Shown piece by piece: positions 8,738-16,128 of a DNA stretch of 64,000 bases. The notes beneath the pieces are model-generated. The model saw nothing but the letters and a program-made list of their open reading frames with translations, was not told where the DNA came from and made no database searches. Numbering within the stretch: position 1 is the stretch's first letter; each line of letters begins with the position of its first letter. The stretch covers positions 1 through 64,000 of the forward strand of contig NZ_WBZD01000021.1 of NCBI RefSeq assembly GCF_009720365.1, written 5' to 3'. The DNA is from Catellatospora paridis. Its GTDB lineage: Bacteria > Actinomycetota > Actinomycetes > Mycobacteriales > Micromonosporaceae. The translations under genes and the position numbers were made by a program.

Positions 8738-10456
8738 ATGGACAGGATTCTCGCCGACCAGACCAGGGCGGCCGGCAACACCGTGGATCAGCACGACCAG
8801 TCCGGGAGCACGCTGCCGCCGGTCAGACGCTGGATCGCGGAACGGCAGCGGTGGGCGTCCGCCATCGCCGAACGCGGCGTCGACTGGGACCACCCCCGCA
8901 CGGTGCACTGGAACGCGGCCTGCGGCACCGAGGCCGCCGCCGACTTCGCCGACATCCGCCGCCAAGCGCGCACCTACGCCGCCATCGCGCCCGCGTTCGC
9001 AGCGGCCGCCCGCCACCGGGAGGCCCGCGCCCGCACCGCCGAGGCCATGGGCGACCTGGTCACCGCTCGCGAGAACTACTTCATCGCCGCCGTGCACTGG
9101 AGCGCGGCGCAGTGGCCCGGCCACGCCGAGGACGACGCCGACCGGGATCGCCACGAGCGCAAACGCGCCTGCTACAGCCGCTATGCCGAACTCGCCGACC
9201 ACCACGTCGAAGCGGTGTCGATCCCGTTCCCCGGCGCCCACCGCGGCTCGCTGCCGGCCTGGCTGCACCTGCCGCCCGGATACACCGGCGGCCGGATCCC
9301 GGTGGCCGTCGTGGTGCCCGACCTGGACAGCTGCAAAGAGGCCACGGTGGCCCTGCACGGCGACCGGTTCCTCAGCCGCGGCTTCGCCGTGCTCGCGATG
9401 GAGGGACCGGGCCAGTACGAGTGCGCGATGCTCGGCACCCACTTCAGCGTGCCCGCCTGGGTGCAGGTCGGCCCGGCGGTCCTGGACTGGCTGGCCGGCC
9501 GGGCCGAGGTCGACCCGGCGCAGGTCGTGCTGACCGGCAGCGGCTTCGGCTCGTTCGCCGCGACCATCGTGGCCGCGAACGAACCCCGGATCCGCGCCTG
9601 CGCCGTCGTGGAGGTCTGCCACGAGCCAGGCTGGACGACCGCGTTCGAGGAGGCGTCGCCTACCTACAAGATGCGCTTCATGTACATGACCGGGCACACC
9701 GACGAGGCGGAGTTCGACCGGTTCACCCGGACGCTGACCTGCGGAGGGCACGCCGAACGCATCCGCATGCCGTACCTGGCGGTCGCGGGGGAGGACGACG
9801 AGCTCAGCCCGGTCGACTGGACCCGTGACCTGCTCGACGCGGTGCAGGGTCCACGGCAGCTGGTGATCTATCAGGACTCGCCCCATCACATCGGCGGCGT
9901 GCCGTCGGCGCGCCTGGGCCCGTCGGCGTCGGGCCTGGTGGCCGACTGGCTCGCGGCCCGGGTGCGTGGCGAAGCCTTCCCCTCCGAGCAGTGGATCATC
10001 GACGTGGACGGCCGGATCAATCGCGGACCGATGCCTGCCGTCGAGCCGGTGGAGCCGCCAGAGCAGCCCAAACCCTCACCCCAGCCTGTGCCGTCGGCGT
10101 CGCCCAACGGGTCCAAGCCTGTGCCGTCGGTGTCGCCCAACGGGTCCAAGCCCGTGCCGTCGGCGTCGCCGGACCGGTCCGAACCCGTGCCGTCGGTGTC
10201 GGGCAACGGATCCGAGCCCGTGCCGTCGGCGTCGCTCAACGGGGTCGGCACCATGCCGCCGTCGCCTGACGGGGTCGAGGCGGTGCCGAGCGTCGAGCGG
10301 GCGGCGAAGCCCGCCGGTCGGGGGCGCGGCTCGCGCAAGAAGGGCGCTCCGGCTCCCGCGGCCAGCGATCACCCGCAGCCACCCATCCGGCACGAGCCGC
10401 CCGACCCGAAACGCTCGCGCGGCCGCAGCAAGGTCCCCCGCGGATCGTCGTCGTGA
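8738..10456 (+). CDS. FrsA/DHPON-hydrolase-like alpha/beta-hydrolase lacking nucleophile Ser, with repetitive basic C-terminal tail
   Basis: 572 residues. The alpha/beta-hydrolase core (about 150-400) has an N-terminal helical region like 2,6-dihydroxypseudooxynicotine hydrolase and FrsA. The nucleophile elbow reads G267-S-G269-F-G, so Gly occupies the place of the catalytic Ser. The acid (AGEDDELSPVDW) and His (QDSPHHIGG) regions remain. From residue 450 there are five 11-residue repeats of the PVPSASPNGSK type, then a basic tail (RGRGSRKKGAP). GGAGAGGAGC precedes ATG 8738. Family is moderately sure; activity is doubtful. Confidence 0.8.
   Translation: MDRILADQTRAAGNTVDQHDQSGSTLPPVRRWIAERQRWASAIAERGVDWDHPRTVHWNAACGTEAAADFADIRRQARTYAAIAPAFAAAARHREARARTAEAMGDLVTARENYFIAAVHWSAAQWPGHAEDDADRDRHERKRACYSRYAELADHHVEAVSIPFPGAHRGSLPAWLHLPPGYTGGRIPVAVVVPDLDSCKEATVALHGDRFLSRGFAVLAMEGPGQYECAMLGTHFSVPAWVQVGPAVLDWLAGRAEVDPAQVVLTGSGFGSFAATIVAANEPRIRACAVVEVCHEPGWTTAFEEASPTYKMRFMYMTGHTDEAEFDRFTRTLTCGGHAERIRMPYLAVAGEDDELSPVDWTRDLLDAVQGPRQLVIYQDSPHHIGGVPSARLGPSASGLVADWLAARVRGEAFPSEQWIIDVDGRINRGPMPAVEPVEPPEQPKPSPQPVPSASPNGSKPVPSVSPNGSKPVPSASPDRSEPVPSVSGNGSEPVPSASLNGVGTMPPSPDGVEAVPSVERAAKPAGRGRGSRKKGAPAPAASDHPQPPIRHEPPDPKRSRGRSKVPRGSSS
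10085..10249 (+). repeat. 33-bp in-frame tandem repeats
   Basis: About five imperfect 33-bp units (10085, 10118, 10151, 10184, 10217) each encode an 11-residue Pro/Ser/Asn-rich unit in the tail of the hydrolase-like protein. The length preserves frame, as expected of slippage under coding selection. Confidence 0.85.
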
Positions 10457-10462
10457 CCATGG

Positions 10463-10494
10463 ACGCCTGGCAGGCGCACCCGCCTGCCAGGCGT
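10463..10494 (+). terminator. Terminator hairpin after hydrolase-like gene
   Basis: Perfect 14-bp arms (10463-10476, 10481-10494) with a CACC loop, seven bases after the stop codon. Confidence 0.85.
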
Positions 10495-10612
10495 TCACGC
10501 CAGACGCCGTCCGAGCACCGGTTGACGAGCCCCGGCCGGGCAGCGCCACGACGGCCAGGCACCCGGGTCCGCAGCGGACGGGCATGTCGGTAGGTCTCGT
10601 TATCCTGGCCCC

Positions 10613-10900
10613 ATGGACATGGAGTTCAGCGGCGAGATCTGGTTCTGGAGAGGCCCCGCGCCCTGGTATTTCGTGACCGTGCCCGAAGCGCAGTGCCAGG
10701 CGCTGCAGGACGCGTCGTCGCAGGTCAGCTACGGCTGGGGCATGATCCCGGTGACCGCCCGGATCGGCGCGACAGGCTGGACGACCTCACTGTTCCCCAA
10801 GGACGGGCGCTACCTCGTGCCGGTCAAGGCCGTGGTGCGCCGAGCCGAGGGGCTCGACGCCGGTGACATGGTGACGGTCCGGCTGGACGTCGACGCATGA
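10613..10900 (+). CDS. DUF1905 domain protein
   Basis: A 95-residue small beta-rich protein. MEFSGEIWFWRGPAPWYFVTVP and the ending GDMVTVRLDVDA match DUF1905, often found as a stand-alone protein or fused to YdeI-like domains. Function is unknown. A TATCCT element lies about six bases before the ATG, so the transcript may be leaderless. It is followed after 49 bases by a reductase-like gene on the same strand. Confidence 0.85.
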   Translation: MDMEFSGEIWFWRGPAPWYFVTVPEAQCQALQDASSQVSYGWGMIPVTARIGATGWTTSLFPKDGRYLVPVKAVVRRAEGLDAGDMVTVRLDVDA

Positions 10901-10949
10901 ATCCCGCCCGGACCGATGACTTCCGGGCGGCCGCTTCGTCATACCCGGT

Positions 10950-11564
10950 ATGAGACTGACACTCACCGAGTTCGTGACCCTCGACGGCGTGTACCAGGGC
11001 CCCGGCGGCCCGGCCGAGGACACCACCGACGGCTTCGTGCACGGCGGCTGGGTGGTGCCCTTCTTCGACGACGTCCTGGGCGGCTACGTCACCGGCGTCT
11101 TCGGCGAGGTCGACGCGTTCCTGCTGGGCCGGCGCACCTACGACATCTTCGCCGAGGCCTGGCCGAGGTCCACCGACCCGGACGACCCGATCGCGGCCGC
11201 CCTCAACACGCTGCCCAAGTACGTCGCCTCGCGCACGTTGACCGGCGCCGACTGGCACCACAGCACCGTGCTCGGCGGGGACGTGGTGGCCGAGGTCGCC
11301 AAGCTCAAGGAGCAGCCCGGCCGGGAACTGCAGATCCACGGCAGCGGCGCGCTCGCCCAGACCCTGTTCGACGCCGGTCTGATCGACCTGGTCCGGCTCA
11401 TCGTCTTCCCGGTCGTGCTCGGCTCGGGCAAACGGCTGTTCGCCGAGGGGCGTACGCCGTCGCGGTTCCGGCTGGCCGACGTCACGTCGACCCCGACCGG
11501 CGTGACGATGCAGACCCTCGAACTCGCCGGGGTCCCCGAGTACGGCTCCATGGAGGTCGAGTGA
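10950..11564 (+). CDS. Dihydrofolate reductase family protein (RibD C-terminal-like)
   Basis: 204 residues of the RibD-C/DHFR fold. N-terminal MRLTLTEFVTLDGVYQGPGG, the central LLGRRTYDIFAEAWP and the C-terminal VLGSGKRLFAEG are typical. These proteins bind NADPH, but substrates of the stand-alone actinobacterial members are mostly unknown. A second, diverged member lies at 39695-40234. It is likely to follow the DUF1905 gene in a short operon. Confidence 0.88.
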   Translation: MRLTLTEFVTLDGVYQGPGGPAEDTTDGFVHGGWVVPFFDDVLGGYVTGVFGEVDAFLLGRRTYDIFAEAWPRSTDPDDPIAAALNTLPKYVASRTLTGADWHHSTVLGGDVVAEVAKLKEQPGRELQIHGSGALAQTLFDAGLIDLVRLIVFPVVLGSGKRLFAEGRTPSRFRLADVTSTPTGVTMQTLELAGVPEYGSMEVE

Positions 11565-11608
11565 CCGGGGACCGGCGCGGCCCCGCGTGACGGGGCCGCG
11601 CCCCGGTC
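11563..11608. terminator. Bidirectional terminator hairpin
   Basis: The core stem has 11-bp arms (11575-11585, 11591-11601) and a CGTGA loop, with further pairing of GACCGGGG and CCCCGGTC outside. It sits between convergent genes. Confidence 0.8.
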
Positions 11609-12467
11609 AGCCGCGGCGGCGCAGTTCGAGGAAGCGGTAGCTGAGCAGGTCGTGGATCAGCGCCCACTGCAACGCGTCGCCGCCGACCAGCGACTGCCAG
11701 TAGAGCCCGGTCGGGCGGAACACGCGGCCCACCGACAGCAGCGCGCTGATCCAGCGGTCCCGCGGGCGGCGCAGCTCCAGAAACGGTGTCAGGTCCAGGT
11801 CGCGCACCAGCTCCAGGCCGTGCCCGGCAGCCATGGTGCGCACCTGGCCGACGGTCAGCAGCGAGCCGACGTGCCAGCCGGTGCGGAACTCCGCCATCCG
11901 GCGGGCGGCCCGCGGCGAATCGTGCGTGGCGGCGGAGGTGAGGAAGTCGTCGCAGATCACGAGCCGACCGCCGGGCCGCAGGGTGCGGGCGGCTTCGCGG
12001 AAGTAGCCGTCGGCGTCGGGGCTGTGGATGAACGCCTCGATGGAGAACGTCAGGTCGGCGGTGCCGGCCAGGTCTTCGGGCACGGCCAGGTAGTTGCCCT
12101 CGCGGCAGCGTACGCGGGAGTCCAGCCCCGCTTCGGCGATCAGTTCGGCCGCCCGTGCGGCCTGCAGCGGGCTGATGGTGATGCCCTCGCCGGTCAGGTC
12201 GGTCCGGGCCGCGAGGTAGAGCAGGCTCGCACCGAGCCCGCAGCCGAGGTCCACTACCGACGGTCGCGCCAGGTCGGGCGGCAGGGTGTCGAGCAGGAGT
12301 TCGTCCACGTGGTGGAAGGCCTGCGCCCGGGTGGCCACCCCGGGACCCCATACGGCACGGTGGATGGATGCGCCGCCTTGCCCGAGCCGCTCGAACGCGG
12401 CGGCGTTGTTGTCGTAGTAGCGGCGTACCCGCTCGGCACCCGCTGCCGCATCCGCCTGGGAGGTCAT
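11607..12467 (-). CDS. Class I SAM-dependent methyltransferase
   Basis: 286 residues. Motif I is VVDLGCGLGASLLYLA; the preceding YYDNNAAAFERLGQGG is typical of small-molecule C- or O-methyltransferases of the geranyl-diphosphate and sterol methyltransferase type. Later motifs are SIEAFIHSPDADGYFREAART and LRPGGRLVICDDFL. The substrate is unknown and no biosynthetic cluster surrounds it. It is divergent from another methyltransferase gene, with a 12-bp palindrome between them. Confidence 0.85.
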   Translation of the reverse strand: MTSQADAAAGAERVRRYYDNNAAAFERLGQGGASIHRAVWGPGVATRAQAFHHVDELLLDTLPPDLARPSVVDLGCGLGASLLYLAARTDLTGEGITISPLQAARAAELIAEAGLDSRVRCREGNYLAVPEDLAGTADLTFSIEAFIHSPDADGYFREAARTLRPGGRLVICDDFLTSAATHDSPRAARRMAEFRTGWHVGSLLTVGQVRTMAAGHGLELVRDLDLTPFLELRRPRDRWISALLSVGRVFRPTGLYWQSLVGGDALQWALIHDLLSYRFLELRRRG

Positions 12468-12523
12468 GGCCGCCTACTGTAGACGCTCGCGGCCCGTGTC
12501 GCGCGGTGACGACGGCATGCGCG

Positions 12524-12535
12524 GCCATATATGGC
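12524..12535. promoter_or_regulatory. AT-rich palindrome between divergent methyltransferase genes
   Basis: GCCATATATGGC is a perfect 12-bp palindrome in an otherwise GC-rich 108-bp gap between divergent starts at 12467 and 12576. It is a candidate shared operator or promoter core; no regulator is adjacent. Confidence 0.35.
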
Positions 12536-12575
12536 GCGCGACGGCAACGGGGCCGCATCTAGCCTGTCGGCCGTG

Positions 12576-13319
12576 ATGTTTCGGGAGCTGGTCGACGCCG
12601 CGGCCGACGCCGCATTCGAGGGCTGGGACTTCGGTGTCCTGGATGGACGCTACACGCAGGGTGCGCCGTCGTGGGACTACCGCGAGGTCGTCGGGCAGCC
12701 GCTGCGGTCCGCGGCGTCGCTGCTCGACCTGTGCACCGGTGGCGGCGAGTTCCTGTCCTCGCTCGCGCCGCTGCCGCCGGTGACGGCGGCCACCGAGGCC
12801 TACCCGCCCAACGTCGCGGTCGCGCGGCGGCGGCTGGGGCCGCTCGGCGTCCGGGTCGCCGACGTCTCGGCGGGCCCGGGCCGGCTGCCGTTCGACGACG
12901 GCGCGTTCGACCTGGTGCTCAGCAGGCACGGGGCGTACGTGCCGGCGGAGGTCCGCCGCGTGCTCGCCCCGGGCAGGCTGTTCGTCACCCAGCAGGTCGG
13001 CGGCCGGGACCTGGCGGAGCTGAACGCCGCTCTCGGCGCCCCGCCGCACACCTATCGGACCTGGGACCTCGACACCGCGGCCCGCGAGCTGGAGCAGGCG
13101 GGATTCGCCGTGGCCGACCGGCGGGAGGAGCTGGCCGGCGGGGTGCTGCACGACATCGGCGCGGTCGTGCTGCTGCTGCGGCTCACGCCTTGGCAGATCC
13201 CGGACTTCGACCCCACGTCGTACGAGACCCGGCTGCGCGCGCTGCACGAACGGCTCGCCACGGGCGAAACGCTGCGCGTGCACAGCCACCGTTTCCTGCT
13301 GACCGCCAGACCACGCTGA
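12576..13319 (+). CDS. Class I SAM-dependent methyltransferase
   Basis: 247 residues. LLDLCTGGGEFLSSLA is the SAM-binding motif I, TEAYPPNVAVARRRL supplies the acidic residue of motif II, and FDLVLSRHGAYVPAEVRRVLAPGRLFV covers motifs IV and VI. It resembles actinobacterial methyltransferases of unknown substrate. ATG 12576 is preferred, with the overlapping GTG at 12573 possible. No operon partner is visible. Confidence 0.82.
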   Translation: MFRELVDAAADAAFEGWDFGVLDGRYTQGAPSWDYREVVGQPLRSAASLLDLCTGGGEFLSSLAPLPPVTAATEAYPPNVAVARRRLGPLGVRVADVSAGPGRLPFDDGAFDLVLSRHGAYVPAEVRRVLAPGRLFVTQQVGGRDLAELNAALGAPPHTYRTWDLDTAARELEQAGFAVADRREELAGGVLHDIGAVVLLLRLTPWQIPDFDPTSYETRLRALHERLATGETLRVHSHRFLLTARPR

Positions 13320-13347
13320 GCCGCCTGCCCGCCGCGCTGACCACCAA

Positions 13348-13376
13348 GCGCCCCGCGCTACGTCAGCGCGGGGCGC
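13348..13376. terminator. Bidirectional terminator between convergent genes
   Basis: Perfect 12-bp arms (13348-13359, 13365-13376) around a 5-base loop, immediately between the stops at 13319 and 13382. Confidence 0.85.
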
Positions 13377-13381
13377 CAGGG

Positions 13382-14638
13382 TCACGCGGTAGCCGGCAGC
13401 AGGGCCTCCCGGCGGCGCAGTCGCAGCTGGGTGAGCAGGCCCGCCGCGGCGACGAGCACGGCGACCGCGCTGTAGGTCAGCACGGTGGGCTGCAGACCGA
13501 GCAACGCGACACCCTGACCGGCGACGATCAGCGGCAGCCCGAACGACAGGTATGCCACCAGGAACACCGCGGCGAACAGCCCGCCGCGCTGGTGCGGCTG
13601 GGCGTGCGGGCCGACCAGGCGCAGCGCGCCGCCGAACGCCGAGCCGAAGCCGAGCCCGCTGACCGCCGCGCCGAGCCAGACCACGGGCAGCAGGCCCGCG
13701 GCGATCCCGGCTGCGACGATCACCGTGCCGACGAGCACCCCGGCGGTGCCGAGCAGGGTCGCCCGGCGGCCGTGCAGCCGCCCGGTCAGGACGCCCGCGA
13801 CGGCCGCCGCGCCCGGGGCGACGAACGCCGTCGCGCCGTTGAGCAGTCCGCTGTCGAGGTGGAAGACGCCGCGCACGATGGTCGGCCCCAGGCCCATGAA
13901 CAGGCCGGCCATCATCCAGGACGCCAGGTGCACGGGGACGGCGGCGGTGAACTCGCGCCGGGCCGGGTGCGGCACGGTCACCCGGGGCACGAGCGAGCCC
14001 AGCGCACCGGGCCGGGGCGCGGACGTCTCGGCGGACAGGAAGAGCACGACCGTGCCCGCCGCCATGATCACGGTGAGCGTGCCGAACACGATCAGGCTGG
14101 CGGAGTGGGTGAACTGGACCGCGGCGCCGGTGAGCAGCGCGCCCAGGCCGAGGCCGCCCGCCGGGGCGACGCTGCCGATCAGCGAACCCCACCGGCGGTA
14201 GCGCGGCGGGGCCACCTCCAGCAGCGCGGCGGTGAAGGCGCTGCTGGCCGCGCCGGTGGCCAGGCCCTGCACGACGCGGGCAGCGATGATCCAGCCGAGG
14301 TTCGGCGCGAACACGAACATCAGCATCGAGACCAGCTCGACCAGCAGGGCTCCGACGAGCACCGGACGCCGGCCGACGTGGTCGGACAGCGAGCCGGCCA
14401 CCAGCAGGGCGACGAGCAGCGCGAAGGCGTACGCGGCGAAGGCCACGGTGAGCATGGACGGCGCGAAGCCCCACTGCCGCTGGTACAGCACGAACAGTGG
14501 GGTCGGCGCGCCCGCGGCGAGGTACAGCGAGGCGAAGGCGAGCGCCGTGCCGAGGAAGGCCACGGTCGGCGACAATGACCGGCGGGCGGTCTGCGTGGCG
14601 TGGCGGGGCCGATAGAGGGCCCGGTCGGCGATGGTCAT
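13382..14638 (-). CDS. MFS efflux transporter under TetR control
   Basis: 418 residues with about 12 hydrophobic segments. The loop between helices 2 and 3 has the MFS signature (LVAGSLSDHVGRRPVLVG), and the second half is Ala/Leu-rich, ending RLRRREALLPATA. It is divergent from a tetR gene with two matching operators in the 103-bp gap, the classic layout of a drug-efflux pump with its repressor. Substrate is not predictable from sequence. Confidence 0.88.
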   Translation of the reverse strand: MTIADRALYRPRHATQTARRSLSPTVAFLGTALAFASLYLAAGAPTPLFVLYQRQWGFAPSMLTVAFAAYAFALLVALLVAGSLSDHVGRRPVLVGALLVELVSMLMFVFAPNLGWIIAARVVQGLATGAASSAFTAALLEVAPPRYRRWGSLIGSVAPAGGLGLGALLTGAAVQFTHSASLIVFGTLTVIMAAGTVVLFLSAETSAPRPGALGSLVPRVTVPHPARREFTAAVPVHLASWMMAGLFMGLGPTIVRGVFHLDSGLLNGATAFVAPGAAAVAGVLTGRLHGRRATLLGTAGVLVGTVIVAAGIAAGLLPVVWLGAAVSGLGFGSAFGGALRLVGPHAQPHQRGGLFAAVFLVAYLSFGLPLIVAGQGVALLGLQPTVLTYSAVAVLVAAAGLLTQLRLRRREALLPATA

Positions 14639-14652
14639 GAAATGGCGCTCCC

Positions 14653-14675
14653 TAAAGCAAAGATCATTGCGTTTA
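14653..14675. promoter_or_regulatory. TetR operator, copy 1
   Basis: TAAAGCAA and TTGCGTTTA form an imperfect dyad. The first 21 bases match copy 2 at 17 positions. It lies 15 bases from the MFS start codon. Confidence 0.7.
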
Positions 14676-14708
14676 AGTCGTAGGCGACCGTACCTACAGC
14701 GCCGGAGT

Positions 14709-14730
14709 TAAAGCAAATATTTCTGCGTTA
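14709..14730. promoter_or_regulatory. TetR operator, copy 2
   Basis: TAAAGCAAAT and CTGCGTTA form the same dyad in direct orientation to copy 1, ending 11 bases before the tetR ATG at 14742. Binding here would block both divergent promoters. Confidence 0.7.
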
Positions 14731-14741
14731 GGATGGGAGTC

Positions 14742-15293
14742 ATGTCTGCCACATCCAGCCCCGCCCGGCGCACCGGCGGCCGCAGCGCCGCCGTGCTGGC
14801 CGCGGTGCGCTCGGCGGTCGAGGAACTGGTGCAGGAGCGCGGCGCCGCGCAGGTGACCATCCCGATGGTGGCCGAACGCGCCGGGGTCAACCCGACCAGC
14901 GTCTACCGTCGCTGGGGTGACGCCGCCTCCATGATCAACGACCTGGCGACGTACCGGATGTCGCCGGACCGACCCCTGCCGGACACCGGCGACCTGCGGG
15001 CGGACCTGATCGACTGGGCGCAGGAGATCATCGAGCACTTCCGGCAGCCGGCGGCGGCGGCGATGCTGCGCGGCGGAGCGGCCGCGGCCGGCGCCGGCGA
15101 CTCGGACTGCCTGCGCAACCGCCGGGCCGAGGCCACCCTGCTGGTCGAGCGGGCCGGCGGCGGGGTGCCCGTCGACGACGTGATCGACCACGTCATCGCA
15201 CCCATCGTGTACCGCGTGCTGTTCCGGCCCTGGAGCCTCGACCAGGCCGACCTGGCCGCCGACCTGGTGAACCGGCTGTTCGCGGGTCGCTGA
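14742..15293 (+). CDS. TetR-family repressor of the divergent MFS gene
   Basis: 183 residues. The N-terminal HTH is recognisable in AAQVTIPMVAERAGVNPTSVYRRWGD, and the ligand domain follows. I chose ATG 14742 because GGGAG precedes it; ATG 14733 is in frame and also possible. Paired operators in the shared intergenic region point to control of the efflux gene and of itself. Confidence 0.88.
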   Translation: MSATSSPARRTGGRSAAVLAAVRSAVEELVQERGAAQVTIPMVAERAGVNPTSVYRRWGDAASMINDLATYRMSPDRPLPDTGDLRADLIDWAQEIIEHFRQPAAAAMLRGGAAAAGAGDSDCLRNRRAEATLLVERAGGGVPVDDVIDHVIAPIVYRVLFRPWSLDQADLAADLVNRLFAGR

Positions 15294-15405
15294 ACCGGCA
15301 TCCGATCACGACGGAGGGTGCCCGGGCAGCTCCGATGCGGATCAGAAATCTGAACGAACGGCTTCGCACCGGGACTTTCACGCTCGGGCTCGGAGGAGTA
15401 TCGTC

Positions 15406-15540
15406 ATGGATGTTCCCCGCCGACTTCCCCCGTGGTCGGCGGGGAACGTTCGTTTGCGCAGCCGTTTACGACCGCGCCCGCCGGGTATCTGCGTGCCGAC
15501 ATCACCAACCAACACCGCTGTCGGCACGCAGGAGGCATAA
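15406..15540 (+). CDS. Candidate 44-residue upstream small ORF, possible leader peptide
   Basis: ATG 15406 has a strong ribosome-binding site (GGAGGAG, 7 bases upstream). The frame ends at TAA 15538-15540, two bases before the ATG of the next gene, so the two could be translationally coupled. The peptide is Pro/Arg-rich (MDVPRRLPPWSAG) and not recognisable. Two stable hairpins lie within it, at 15412-15447 and 15490-15530. It may be a regulatory leader rather than a functional protein. Confidence 0.4.
   Translation: MDVPRRLPPWSAGNVRLRSRLRPRPPGICVPTSPTNTAVGTQEA
15412..15447 (+). other. RNA hairpin in leader
   Basis: 13-bp perfect arms (15412-15424, 15435-15447) with a 10-base loop. It begins six bases after the ATG of the small ORF, so ribosome occupancy and folding would exclude each other. 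Confidence 0.55.
15490..15530 (+). other. RNA hairpin next to ribosome-binding site
   Basis: TGCGTGCCGAC pairs with GTCGGCACGCA (15520-15530). The 3' arm ends directly at the GGAGG of the following gene. Confidence 0.55.
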
Positions 15541-15542
15541 CC

Positions 15543-15992
15543 ATGATTCTGCTCGGATTGCTGCTGGTATTCGGCCTGGCCGGACTGGCGCTCGTGGCCT
15601 TCATGGACAATGACGGCCTGTTCACCACGTCGGTGGGCACGGTCGAGCTGTTCGGCTACCAGGCCGCGCTCACGGTCGGCGAGGTCTTCCTCATCGGTGC
15701 GGCCGCCGGCGCCCTGATCCTCGTCGGGCTGTCCATGCTGTTCGGCGGAGCCGGGCGGCGCGCCCGTCGCCGCCTCACGGCGCGCCGCGAGCTGCAGGCG
15801 CAGCGGGCCGAGAACCTCGACCTGAAGCGCAGGCACGAAAGCATCGCCACGGAACTGGCCGCGCAGCGCGCCGCCGAGGCCGGTGCCGCCGACGCCGAGC
15901 GGGAGGCCGAGGCCGCCCGGGCGGCCCGGGAGGCCAAGCTCACCCGAGACGCCGCCGACGCCGAGTCGGACGAGCGGCTGTCCACCCGCTAG
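15543..15992 (+). CDS. Small membrane protein with two TM segments and coiled-coil tail
   Basis: 149 residues. TM1 is MILLGLLLVFGLAGLALVAF. A short extracellular loop precedes TM2 (VFLIGAAAGALILVGLSMLF). The remaining 85 residues are charged, Ala/Glu/Arg-rich and almost certainly helical coiled coil (AQRAAEAGAADAEREAEAAR). The plan recalls LapA-type proteins, but I cannot assign a family. The start at 15543 has GGAGG six to ten bases upstream. A structured leader and small ORF lie just before it. Confidence 0.8.
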   Translation: MILLGLLLVFGLAGLALVAFMDNDGLFTTSVGTVELFGYQAALTVGEVFLIGAAAGALILVGLSMLFGGAGRRARRRLTARRELQAQRAENLDLKRRHESIATELAAQRAAEAGAADAEREAEAARAAREAKLTRDAADAESDERLSTR

Positions 15993-16004
15993 CAGCCGAC
16001 GACC

Positions 16005-16044
16005 GTCAGGGCCGCCGCACCGGAATCGGTGCGGCGGCCCTGAC
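16005..16044 (+). terminator. Terminator hairpin
   Basis: Perfect 18-bp arms (16005-16022, 16027-16044) with a GAAT tetraloop, 13 bases after the stop at 15992. Confidence 0.88.
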
Positions 16045-16128
16045 GGCGTCGGGCACAAGTGATCGGCTTCGCGAGCCGATGAATACGCGTTGCGGCCGGG
16101 CGACGTGTCCCCGTAGGGTCTCGACCTT

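Noticed and set aside
10085..10249. Regular 33-bp repeats considered as a CRISPR array
   Set aside because: Units are directly adjacent without spacers and in frame inside a coding tail.
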